Under the pieces are notes generated by a model. The model had not been told where the DNA came from. It ran no database searches and saw only the letters and a list, made by a program, of their open reading frames with translations. A DNA stretch of 64,000 bases from Petrimonas sulfuriphila (GTDB lineage Bacteria > Bacteroidota > Bacteroidia > Bacteroidales > Dysgonomonadaceae). Within the stretch, counting starts at the first letter, position 1; each line of letters starts with the position of its first letter. Below are positions 9,305 through 16,763 of the stretch, in pieces. Made by a program: the position numbers and the translations under genes. Where the stretch lies: the NCBI RefSeq assembly GCF_051201015.1, contig NZ_JBPEHI010000003.1. One strand, 5' to 3'.

Positions 9305-9337
9305 CAAATATAATGAAAATACTAATGTGTACGTAAA
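9305..9337 (-). promoter_or_regulatory. Proximal promoter of the TIM-barrel/oxidoreductase operon
   Basis: On the minus strand, TTTA (9337-9334), a 21-nt spacer, then TATATTTG (9312-9305), matching the Bacteroidota -33/-7 layout. The predicted start is near 9298, giving a leader of about 90 nt to ATG 9208. It sits in the first copy of a 64-bp direct repeat. Confidence 0.6.
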
Positions 9338-9411
9338 CAGGATGAAATAAATAACTTGATCGACGTTAAATTATGTTAATAAGTTAGGGGTTTTTCCGGA
9401 AATATCGCCGA

Positions 9412-9444
9412 CAAAAATAATAAAAATGCTAATGTGTACGTAAA
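9412..9444 (-). promoter_or_regulatory. Distal, duplicated promoter of the same operon
   Basis: On the minus strand, TTTA (9444-9441), 21-nt spacer, then TATTTTTG (9419-9412). It is the second copy of the repeated promoter, 107 bp upstream of the first, with the same spacing and the shared upstream block CTGTTTACGTACACATTAG. Confidence 0.55.
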
Positions 9445-9567
9445 CAGAATGAAAAAACAAGTTAAGCTACAGTTAAATTTCGAATTTCAACAAAAATACC
9501 AATCCATTAAAGTGATTTCCTTTTAAAAGTAATTGTCCAATTTATGTGGATATGGTTGAAAAAAATG

Positions 9568-9575
9568 TAACTTTG
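9568..9575 (+). promoter_or_regulatory. Putative -7 box for dapA
   Basis: TAACTTTG matches TAnnTTTG. The predicted start near 9582 puts the ATG at 9638 about 55 nt downstream. The -33 element is weak. Confidence 0.45.
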
Positions 9576-9637
9576 CGATCCGAAGTATCCATATGTTGTC
9601 GGGAGGCTTTCTCAGGAAAAATGAAAGACCTGTTTTT

Positions 9638-10546
9638 ATGTCAAAAATCAACTTAAAAGGGATAGGTGTTGCCCTGATAACACCGTTTAAAAAAGACAAA
9701 TCAGTCGATTTCGATGCGTTGGGCCGGTTGATAGATTATCAGATAGATGGGGGAATTGATTACCTCGTTGCACTGGGAACTACCGCTGAAACCCCAACAC
9801 TGACACGCGATGAGCGAACCGAAATTGTGCGATTCATCGTGGAGAGAAACAACAATCGTCTCCCCCTTATTGTAGGAGTTGGAGGAAACAATACCGCTGA
9901 AATCGTTCATGAACTCAAGGTATCATATTTCTCAAACATTGCAGGAGTATTATCTGTTACTCCATATTACAATAAACCCAGCCAGGAAGGGCTTTTTCAG
10001 CATTATCGTGCTTTGAGTGAGGTTTCACCACGGCCGATTATTCTGTATAATGTTCCCGGAAGAACCGGTGTGAATATGGAAGCCGAAACTACGTTGCGGC
10101 TGGCAAAATCTTGTCCGAATATTGTGGCCATCAAGGAAGCATCGGGGAAAATGGATCAGATCCTGCAAATTATTGCTGGCCGTCCCGAAGGATTCTCCGT
10201 TATCTCCGGCGACGATGGAATTGCATTTGATCTGATAAAATCCGGTGGAGTAGGAGTTATATCTGTTTTGGGAAATGCTTTGCCTAAAGAGTTTTCTGAA
10301 ATGATACATCAGGCGTTAGCCGGTAATTTCAAGATGGCTGAAACGGAAAATGTGCGTTTTACAGAAGCTATCCGGTTGATTTTCAAAGATGGGAATCCTG
10401 CCGGAGTAAAATGCATGCTCAGTGAATTGGGTTACATCGAAAATGAACTCAGGCTGCCGTTGGTTGCGGTCTGTGATGAAACCAAGCAGCAAATAATTGA
10501 AGAATTGGAGAGGTTGAAAGTTCAGGTAACAGATAAAAAGTCTTAA
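9638..10546 (+). CDS. dapA: 4-hydroxy-tetrahydrodipicolinate synthase
   Basis: Condenses pyruvate with aspartate semialdehyde in the lysine/diaminopimelate pathway, in the cytoplasm. The 302-residue TIM barrel shows the family marks: ALGTTAETPTL (Thr48/Thr49), TPYYNKPSQEGL, LYNVPGRTG with catalytic Tyr138, and IVAIKEASG with the Schiff-base Lys166. I chose ATG 9638 (MSKINLKGIGVALITPF) because it begins exactly at the family N-terminus. An in-frame ATG at 9593 adds 15 residues with no counterpart in the family. It is the first of three closely spaced plus-strand genes with riboflavin synthase and a nitroreductase. The GTTAE motif favours DapA over N-acetylneuraminate lyase. Confidence 0.95.
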   Translation: MSKINLKGIGVALITPFKKDKSVDFDALGRLIDYQIDGGIDYLVALGTTAETPTLTRDERTEIVRFIVERNNNRLPLIVGVGGNNTAEIVHELKVSYFSNIAGVLSVTPYYNKPSQEGLFQHYRALSEVSPRPIILYNVPGRTGVNMEAETTLRLAKSCPNIVAIKEASGKMDQILQIIAGRPEGFSVISGDDGIAFDLIKSGGVGVISVLGNALPKEFSEMIHQALAGNFKMAETENVRFTEAIRLIFKDGNPAGVKCMLSELGYIENELRLPLVAVCDETKQQIIEELERLKVQVTDKKS

Positions 10547-10598
10547 AGTCTGACTTCTACATCTGATTTTGTAAATCACAAATCGTAACTAAATAATT

Positions 10599-11204
10599 AT
10601 GTTTTCCGGAATTGTTGAAGAAGCTGCAACCGTGGTTGCATTGGAAAAAGACAAGGGTAACCTGCACATCACGTTAAGGTGCTCGTTCACGAGCGAATTA
10701 AAAATCGACCAGAGCATTGCGCACAACGGAGTTTGTCTGACAGTGGTATCCATAGAGGGTGATGCATACACCGTAACCGCCATTCAGGAGACGCTCGACC
10801 GCTCCAATCTTGGATTGTTGCAGGTGGGTAGCAAGGTGAATCTTGAACGTAGCATGAAAATGGACGGCAGGTTGGACGGGCATATCGTTCAGGGGCATGT
10901 TGACCAAACTGCCGTTTGTACCGATGTAGTTGAAGCAGATGGTAGTTGGTATTACACCTTCCGGTACCGTTTCGATAAGGAGATGGCAAAGAAGGGATAC
11001 CTGACGGTAGATAAAGGGTCGGTTACGGTGAATGGTGTAAGTTTAACCGTGGTGACACCCACCAAAGATACCTTTAAAGTGGCGATCATTCCTTTTACAT
11101 ACGAAATGACCAATTTTCATCAGATAGAAAAAGGTACAGTCGTCAACCTGGAATTCGACATTATCGGTAAATATATCAGCAGGATTGTGGCGTTGCAGTC
11201 CTAA
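10599..11204 (+). CDS. ribE: Riboflavin synthase, alpha subunit
   Basis: Dismutates two 6,7-dimethyl-8-ribityllumazine molecules to riboflavin. The 201-residue protein has the two tandem lumazine-binding barrels: N-terminal MFSGIVEEAATV with NGVCLTV, and a second starting near DGHIVQGHVD with VNGVSLTVV. Length and start are standard. It sits 52 bp after dapA and 11 bp before a flavin-dependent nitroreductase. No FMN riboswitch is recognisable in the short gap, so expression probably follows dapA. The symbol is ribE or ribC depending on convention. Confidence 0.95.
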   Translation: MFSGIVEEAATVVALEKDKGNLHITLRCSFTSELKIDQSIAHNGVCLTVVSIEGDAYTVTAIQETLDRSNLGLLQVGSKVNLERSMKMDGRLDGHIVQGHVDQTAVCTDVVEADGSWYYTFRYRFDKEMAKKGYLTVDKGSVTVNGVSLTVVTPTKDTFKVAIIPFTYEMTNFHQIEKGTVVNLEFDIIGKYISRIVALQS

Positions 11205-11215
11205 ACGACTAATGT

Positions 11216-11761
11216 ATGGATTTTCTTGAATTTGTTTCCACCCGGCAGAGCGACCGAGCATTCGATCCCGATAGACCGGTCGAAAAAGAAAAAATTGAAC
11301 GTATCCTCGAAGCTGCTCGGTTAGCACCGTCAGCATGCAATGCGCAACCCTGGCACATGGTTGTCGTGGATGATCCTGAACTGAAAAACAGAGTGGCAGA
11401 TGCCACGTCTGCGCGTGCATTGGGTATGAACCATTTTACCAAGCAGGCCCCGGTCCATATTTTGTTGGTTGAGGAAAGAGTGAACCTCACATCGGGGATC
11501 GGAGGCTGGGTAAAACAAAAGGACTATGCACAAATGGACCTGGGAATAGTAGCGGCTCATGTCGTGCTGGCAGCTCATGCCGAAGGTTTGGGGTCTTGCA
11601 TTGTCGGTTGGTTCAATGAGCCGAAGATGCGTGAATTGTTGTCAATCCCCGACTCTAAGAGAGTATGGCTTGACATTGTTGTCGGATACAGTACCCAAGC
11701 CGTTCGTCCCAAAAAACGCAAAACAAACGGCGAAATCATTTCTTATAATAAATACAAATAA
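11216..11761 (+). CDS. Nitroreductase-family FMN oxidoreductase
   Basis: A 181-residue NAD(P)H:FMN oxidoreductase-type protein. It starts DFLEFVSTRQSDRAFDPDRPV, with the STRxSxR FMN-phosphate contact, then APSACNAQPWHMVVV, the typical SxxNxQPW motif. DLGIVAAHVVLAAHAEGLGSC forms the central helix. It lacks any fused ferredoxin domain. It lies 11 bp after riboflavin synthase, in keeping with a flavin-linked role. The native substrate of such enzymes is rarely predictable. Confidence 0.9.
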   Translation: MDFLEFVSTRQSDRAFDPDRPVEKEKIERILEAARLAPSACNAQPWHMVVVDDPELKNRVADATSARALGMNHFTKQAPVHILLVEERVNLTSGIGGWVKQKDYAQMDLGIVAAHVVLAAHAEGLGSCIVGWFNEPKMRELLSIPDSKRVWLDIVVGYSTQAVRPKKRKTNGEIISYNKYK

Positions 11762-11825
11762 ACGCTCTTTAATCTTTTTAACACGAACTTTCTGTTCTTT
11801 TGTTGGTTGCATCGCAAAAAAACAT

Positions 11826-11833
11826 CATCTTTG
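11826..11833 (+). promoter_or_regulatory. Possible -7 box for the envelope gene run
   Basis: CATCTTTG deviates at one position from TAnnTTTG and is preceded by TTTG at 11799-11802, a spacing of 23. The gene begins at 11894. Weak but the best candidate in the 132-bp gap. Confidence 0.3.
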
Positions 11834-11893
11834 TACCCTAAAAATAAATTATGAAACAATCGACCAACGTCTTGTTGATTTTAATGAAAAAGA

Positions 11894-13237
11894 ATGAACA
11901 TAACAACTAAACGTCATCTCTCGTTACTTGTTTTCTTTACTGTCACCACCGCTATTTTTGCACAACAGGTAGGGTCTAACTCACCATACGGCAGGTACGG
12001 TTACGGCCTTTTGTCCAACCAATCGTTGGGTGCCTCCGAAGCTATGGGTGGAATCAGCTACGGACTCAGAAGAAGCCAGCAGGTGAATCCCGGAAATCCG
12101 GCATCATACTCCAAACTCGATTCACTTACGTTTATTTTTGACCTTGGTGTTTCGGGGCATTATGCTTCTTACAGCGACGGACTGAACAAGCAGAATTTTT
12201 ACAACGGGAATCTCGATTATATTGCCATACAGTTTCCTGTCCTAAGCAAGGTTGGTGCCAGCATTGGGCTTTTGCCGTATTCGAAAGTAGGATATAACTA
12301 TGGGCAGACACGTTCGCTTTCCGATATCGTTTACGAGGAAGTATTTCGTGGAACTGGAGGGTTGAGCCAGATTTATGCTGGAATTGCGTATGAACCCATT
12401 CCGTATTTCTCCGTTGGAGCTAACGTTTCTTATCTTTTTGGGAATTTCAGCTACAGCAGCGTGTCTGTGCCGAGAACTGCGACGGGTGCTACTATTGGTG
12501 AAGAAAAGAAAAAATATTCCATCCGGGATTTAAAATATGATTTTGGAGCACAGGTCACGTTCCCTGTCGACAAGACAAGTTCGTTTACGTTAGGAGCTGT
12601 TTTCAGTCCGAAATTAGCTTCAAAGTCCGATGTTTATGCAACGGAAATGATGTTTCTGTCAGACCCTTATACCAATCCCTATCAAAATCCGAGTGAAGTG
12701 CTGCGTGATGATACTCTTTCCAGTCAGCAGTTTCATTTGCCGGCAACCTATGGATTGGGAGTAACTTATTCCAATACAAATCTGCTTGTAGGACTAGACG
12801 GAACTTTTCAGCAATGGAACGGATTGGATTATCCCGAGGTTTTAGACGGATTGACCCCTGAAAATCGGTTCAATAACGCTTACAGGATCAATGCAGGCGC
12901 AGAATACGTTGTCGATCCGTACAGCCGTGATTTTTTCAGTAGAGTACGCCTAAGGGCCGGTATTTCCTACGGAAATTCATATGCCAACGTCAGCGTTTAT
13001 AATCCATCTACCAATCAAAGTGTAGGGGTTGGAGGTTTTAAAGAGTATGGAATTAACTTCGGATTGGGGTTGCCGTTCAGGGATTCTATGTCCGGAAGGT
13101 TGTCATTGCTTAATATCGGATTTGGTTACACATCTCAGCGTCCCGACTTGCCATACATGATTAAGCAAGATATGTTTAAAATTTCCTTGAACATGAATAT
13201 CAATGAATTTTGGTTTTTCAAAAGACAGTTTAACTGA
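11894..13237 (+). CDS. Predicted outer-membrane beta-barrel protein, Bacteroidota-conserved
   Basis: A 447-residue protein with a Sec signal (LSLLVFFTVTTAIFAQQ) followed by SNSPYGRYGYGLLSNQSLGASEAMGGISYGLR. Alternating aromatic/glycine strands and a terminal segment ending in FWFFKRQFN support a beta-barrel. The pattern resembles the FadL/OmpP1-like branch common in Bacteroidota, but the cargo is unknown. It heads the order barrel-TPR-lptC-CNNM-PpiD that I recall as conserved in Bacteroidales. That argues for a role in envelope maintenance, though this is inference. Confidence 0.75.
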   Translation: MNITTKRHLSLLVFFTVTTAIFAQQVGSNSPYGRYGYGLLSNQSLGASEAMGGISYGLRRSQQVNPGNPASYSKLDSLTFIFDLGVSGHYASYSDGLNKQNFYNGNLDYIAIQFPVLSKVGASIGLLPYSKVGYNYGQTRSLSDIVYEEVFRGTGGLSQIYAGIAYEPIPYFSVGANVSYLFGNFSYSSVSVPRTATGATIGEEKKKYSIRDLKYDFGAQVTFPVDKTSSFTLGAVFSPKLASKSDVYATEMMFLSDPYTNPYQNPSEVLRDDTLSSQQFHLPATYGLGVTYSNTNLLVGLDGTFQQWNGLDYPEVLDGLTPENRFNNAYRINAGAEYVVDPYSRDFFSRVRLRAGISYGNSYANVSVYNPSTNQSVGVGGFKEYGINFGLGLPFRDSMSGRLSLLNIGFGYTSQRPDLPYMIKQDMFKISLNMNINEFWFFKRQFN

Positions 13238-13244
13238 TTTTTTG

Positions 13245-13252
13245 TATCTTTG
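13245..13252 (+). promoter_or_regulatory. Putative -7 box for the TPR gene
   Basis: TATCTTTG matches TAnnTTTG. It lies 93 bp upstream of ATG 13348 and 8 bp after the preceding stop, suggesting a separate transcript start. Confidence 0.45.
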
Positions 13253-13347
13253 TGACGTTTAAATTCAAAACAGATTAAACTTTTTATTTAGCATATTGTC
13301 CTATTAACAACCAAAATCGGGATTAAAAAAAAATTAAAAAAAAGAAT

Positions 13348-14709
13348 ATGAGAAAATTATTATTATCAGGATTCCTTGCAATAGCAACCATTGCAGGTCT
13401 CAGCGCCCAGAAAGCAGGATACGATCCGGTAAAAGCTCCTTTCGGACATGGGGAAGACAGCGTAAAATGCCGTATGAATTTGAGCCTTATGACGACTTCT
13501 GCTAAGGCTGAAAATTATAAGGAAGCATTAACGCCCTGGAATGCTGTTTACGAGAACTGCCCCGCATCCAGTAGAAATATATATATATTAGGACCACGTA
13601 TCTTCAAGAGTTTATATGCTTCGGAGACCGATGCTGCCAAAAAGAAACAATATCTCGATAAAACAATGGAGATATACGATACCCGACTGAAATATTATTC
13701 GGATGACAAAAAAGGTACCGTTTTGGCATACAAGGCCTATGACTATATGGAACTGATGGGTGATAAAGCGGATTCGAAGATTGTTTATCAATGGTTAGGG
13801 GAAGCCCTTAAGGAAATGAAATCGGAGATGGAACCTAAAGATGCTTATTCCTATTATATGGTTGCCTCACTTACTCAGTTTCTGACTGACCCGTCCAAGA
13901 AAAATCAGTATATAAGCGACTATTTTACCGTTGCCGGTTATGTAGACGAAGCTATCAGCAAAGCAAATGCCGCAAACGATAAAGCAAATGCCGATTACCT
14001 GGGATTGGTGAAGGAAGGTATCGTGAAAGCATTTGTAAGCAGTGGAGCCGGCGATTGCAAGACCCTCACGGATTACTATGCTGATAAGGTGGAACCCAAC
14101 AAGGCAGACAAAGCATTTCTGAACGAAGTGATCAATGCCCTGGGATCGGTAGGTTGCAGTGAATCTGACTTGTATTTTACCGCGTCGGAATACCTTTACA
14201 AACTCGAACCTTCTGCCGGTGCAGCTATCGGGTTGGCTAACAAGAGCCTGAGAGATAAGGATTACGATACTGCCATCAAGTACTACCACGAAGGTGCCCA
14301 ATTGGAAACAGACAAAAATAAAGCTTCCGATTACATGATGCAATTGGCAGGTATTTTTTCCAATCAACGTAACTTCGCCAAATCGCGCCAGGCCGCATAC
14401 GATGCATTGGAATTCAATCCCAACAACGGAGAAGCGTATATCCTGATCGCACAGTTATATGCAGCATCGGCTCAAAATATTTTCCCGGAAACCGAAAAGA
14501 GAGGCCTCGTTTTCTGTGCGGCAGTTGACAAGTTGCAAAAGGCCAGATCCGTTGATCCTAGCGTTAGTGGAAAAGCAAATGGCTTAATCAATACTTATTC
14601 CGGTTATTTCATGGATACCGAAACGGCTTTCATGATGGGTATCAAGGCAGGTGAGTCCGTTTTTGTCCCCGGATGGATAGGTGAGTCTACCACGGTAAGG
14701 TTGAAATAA
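13348..14709 (+). CDS. Secreted tetratricopeptide-repeat protein
   Basis: A 453-residue protein with signal peptide MRKLLLSGFLAIATIAGLSA. Helical TPR-like repeats follow, clearest at DYDTAIKYYHEGAQLETDKNKASDYMMQLAGIF and FAKSRQAAYDALEFNPNNGEAYILIAQLY. An N-terminal part contains YKEALTPWNAVYENCP. It probably acts as a periplasmic scaffold. It is followed 10 bp later by lptC, so LPS-transport or outer-membrane assembly is a reasonable guess from context. No catalytic motif is visible. Confidence 0.8.
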   Translation: MRKLLLSGFLAIATIAGLSAQKAGYDPVKAPFGHGEDSVKCRMNLSLMTTSAKAENYKEALTPWNAVYENCPASSRNIYILGPRIFKSLYASETDAAKKKQYLDKTMEIYDTRLKYYSDDKKGTVLAYKAYDYMELMGDKADSKIVYQWLGEALKEMKSEMEPKDAYSYYMVASLTQFLTDPSKKNQYISDYFTVAGYVDEAISKANAANDKANADYLGLVKEGIVKAFVSSGAGDCKTLTDYYADKVEPNKADKAFLNEVINALGSVGCSESDLYFTASEYLYKLEPSAGAAIGLANKSLRDKDYDTAIKYYHEGAQLETDKNKASDYMMQLAGIFSNQRNFAKSRQAAYDALEFNPNNGEAYILIAQLYAASAQNIFPETEKRGLVFCAAVDKLQKARSVDPSVSGKANGLINTYSGYFMDTETAFMMGIKAGESVFVPGWIGESTTVRLK

Positions 14710-14719
14710 AACCAGCGAT

Positions 14720-15349
14720 TTGTTGAAAGAACGACAACAGATACATATATTAAAATACATAACAACCGCAGTTTTTGGGGTTGTTATGTTTCTTTTTATC
14801 GGATCGTGTGGAAAGAAAGATGAAAAGCTGGTCCATATGAAATTCGATCCGGAAACCATGCCTTCCATGGTTACGGATTCGGCCGTGCAGCTTATCTCCG
14901 ACTCGGGGAAAACCCGTTATAAAATAGCAGCCGATGTGTGGGAAGTATATGACAAGGCCAAAGAACCGTTCTCTTATTTTCCCGAAGGCTTTTACCTGGA
15001 AAGATTCGATGATCGGTTTAATGTCGAAGCTACCGTTATTGCTGACACGGCCTGGCACTACAACGCAAAAAGCCTGTGGCGCGTGAAAGGGAATGTTGAG
15101 GTAAAGAATATGCAAGGGCACGAATTCAAGAGTGATGAGCTTTTTTGGGATCAAAAAACGGCTAAGATCTATTCCGATAAATATATCGAGATAAAACGGG
15201 GGGCGCTTGAACTGAAGGGATACGGTTTTGAGTCGAATCAGCAAATGACAGATTACCGGATCATGAGACCGCATGACGGCAGATTGCCGTTTGAAGAAGG
15301 ACCAGTCGCAACAGACTCGGTGCAGTTACAATCTGATTCCATACAATGA
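14720..15349 (+). CDS. lptC: LPS export protein LptC-like lipoprotein
   Basis: A 209-residue LptC-family protein of the LPS transport bridge, between the inner-membrane LptBFG complex and LptA. It has a hydrophobic segment (ITTAVFGVVMFLFIGSCG) in which the Cys of IGSC looks like a lipobox. The jellyroll repeats typical of the family follow (AVQLISDSGKTRYKIAADVWEVYD, WRVKGNVEVKNMQGHEFKSDELFWDQKTAKIYSD). No ATG precedes the signal: the frame begins with TTG at 14720, or at 14723. A later ATG falls inside the membrane segment and would destroy it. A TTG start 10 bp after the TPR stop implies translational coupling. Confidence 0.87.
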   Translation: MLKERQQIHILKYITTAVFGVVMFLFIGSCGKKDEKLVHMKFDPETMPSMVTDSAVQLISDSGKTRYKIAADVWEVYDKAKEPFSYFPEGFYLERFDDRFNVEATVIADTAWHYNAKSLWRVKGNVEVKNMQGHEFKSDELFWDQKTAKIYSDKYIEIKRGALELKGYGFESNQQMTDYRIMRPHDGRLPFEEGPVATDSVQLQSDSIQ

Positions 15350-15375
15350 GATTCAACAACCTTAATCCATAAACA

Positions 15376-16638
15376 ATGTCTTTCACGTCGCTAATAATCG
15401 GATGGTTTATCTTACTCTTCCTGTCGGCGTTCTTCTCCGGTATGGAAGTGGCGTTTGTGTCATCGGATAAGTTGAGATTTGCGATGAGACAAAAGGACAA
15501 AGGATTTTACAACCTGATGTTGAATACCATATATAGTCATCCGCGTCAGTTCCTGGCTACGCTTCTGCTCGGAAACCTCATGGTGCAGGTAGTTTTTATG
15601 TACCTGTCGTTGCTGGTAGCTTTCCCTTACATTCAGCAACATATTACACAAAATACTTTTGTGATTTTTCTACTTATAATCGTTGGAGCTACTCTCATTA
15701 TCCTTCTTAGCGGAGAATTTCTTCCCCGGGCTGTTTTGGTACGTAAACCCAACTTCTGGGTACGCGTATTGGTTGTTCCGGCTTTCTTTTTTTACGTTCT
15801 GTTCTTTCCCGTTGCAAAAATTTTCGTCTCTTTTTCCAAAGCCGTTTTAGCTGTTTTCGGCGTGAGGTCCGACAGGACAACTGAGAATGCATTGGGCCGG
15901 CTGGAACTGGATTCGTATGTGAGAAAAGGGTTCGAAGAGATTTCTGACGAAAAAGAAGTGGATTCCGAAGTGAAAATTTTCAGAAACGCCCTCGATTTCT
16001 CTTCTATGCGCGTGCGTGATTGCATGGTGCCAAGAGCGGATATTGTGGCGATAAATGTGGACGAAGATATTGAAAAGCTGAAAGATTTGTTTATCGAGAG
16101 CGGTATTTCCAGAATTCTGGTATATCGGGAAGATATTGACGACATTATCGGATACATTCACGTTTGGGAAATGTTCGATGTCCCGCAGGACTGGACCAAG
16201 AGCATTGCCACAGTGTCTTTCGTCCCTGAAAGTATGCAGGCCAGCAAACTGATGAACGACCTCATGCAGCAGCGAAAAAGCATAGCCGTTGTAGTGGATG
16301 AGTTTGGAGGAACATCGGGTGTGGTGACTATGGAAGATCTGGTAGAGGAAATTTTCGGTGATATAGAAGATGAATATGACAACAAAGCCCGCTTTGTGAA
16401 ACAGGAAGGTGATAAAGAGTTTGTGCTTTCGGGGAGGGTGGAAATTGATACCTTAAACGAAGATTATGGGCTCGATATTCCCGAATCGGAGAGTTATTCC
16501 ACCGTTGCCGGGTATTTATTGCATCACACACAGCGGTTTCCTAAAACCTACGAAACAGTGATCATCGGAAAGTATATGTTCAAAATATTGAAAGTTACCG
16601 CCCGGAAAATAGAAGTGGTGCGGCTGACTATTAATTAA
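15376..16638 (+). CDS. CNNM/HlyC/CorC-family membrane protein with CBS pair
   Basis: A 420-residue inner-membrane protein with the order expected of the family. There is a DUF21 transmembrane domain (about 1-185, starting FTSLIIGWFILLFLSAFFSGMEVAFVSSDKLR), then the linker VRDCMVPRADIVAI. A CBS-domain pair (about 215-330) follows, with IAVVVDEFGGTSGVVTMEDLVEEIFGDIEDEYD. A CorC/HlyC C-terminal domain (about 345-420) ends it. Members are linked to Mg2+ efflux or cobalt resistance. GldE, a gliding-motility homologue, belongs to the same superfamily, but no gld genes are nearby. Confidence 0.9.
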   Translation: MSFTSLIIGWFILLFLSAFFSGMEVAFVSSDKLRFAMRQKDKGFYNLMLNTIYSHPRQFLATLLLGNLMVQVVFMYLSLLVAFPYIQQHITQNTFVIFLLIIVGATLIILLSGEFLPRAVLVRKPNFWVRVLVVPAFFFYVLFFPVAKIFVSFSKAVLAVFGVRSDRTTENALGRLELDSYVRKGFEEISDEKEVDSEVKIFRNALDFSSMRVRDCMVPRADIVAINVDEDIEKLKDLFIESGISRILVYREDIDDIIGYIHVWEMFDVPQDWTKSIATVSFVPESMQASKLMNDLMQQRKSIAVVVDEFGGTSGVVTMEDLVEEIFGDIEDEYDNKARFVKQEGDKEFVLSGRVEIDTLNEDYGLDIPESESYSTVAGYLLHHTQRFPKTYETVIIGKYMFKILKVTARKIEVVRLTIN

Positions 16639-16696
16639 GGCTTTCACTCAGGAATCACTTTTTTCAAAAATATGGAGTTATCTTTCTAATTTTTAT

Positions 16697-16704
16697 TAAC
16701 TTTG
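16697..16704 (+). promoter_or_regulatory. Putative -7 box for the PpiD-like gene
   Basis: TAACTTTG, 60 bp upstream of ATG 16764 and after the CNNM gene, suggesting independent transcription. The -33 element is unclear. Confidence 0.45.
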
Positions 16705-16763
16705 CACTCTTGTTTAAAAGAATGTAAAATATTAATTGTTTATCAAAAACTCAGGATAGTTAA

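Larger units (their letters stand above)
9284..9454. repeat. Imperfect direct repeat (about 64 bp, two copies) in the divergent promoter region
   Basis: Copy 1 spans about 9284-9346 and copy 2 about 9390-9454. The best block, CTAATGTGTACGTAAACAG, is identical in both (9322-9340 and 9429-9447), and TTCCGGAAATAT-type sequence begins each. The offset is 106-107 bp, with one indel. Each copy contains a complete minus-strand -33/-7 pair. Confidence 0.85.

Noticed and set aside
9209..9307. N-terminal extension of the TIM-barrel lipoprotein from ATG 9307
   Set aside because: The extra 33 residues are not signal-like, and the ATG lies inside the TATATTTG promoter box, so the transcript would begin after it.
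10547..10598. FMN riboswitch upstream of riboflavin synthase
   Set aside because: The gap is only 52 bp and shows none of the conserved RFN helices.
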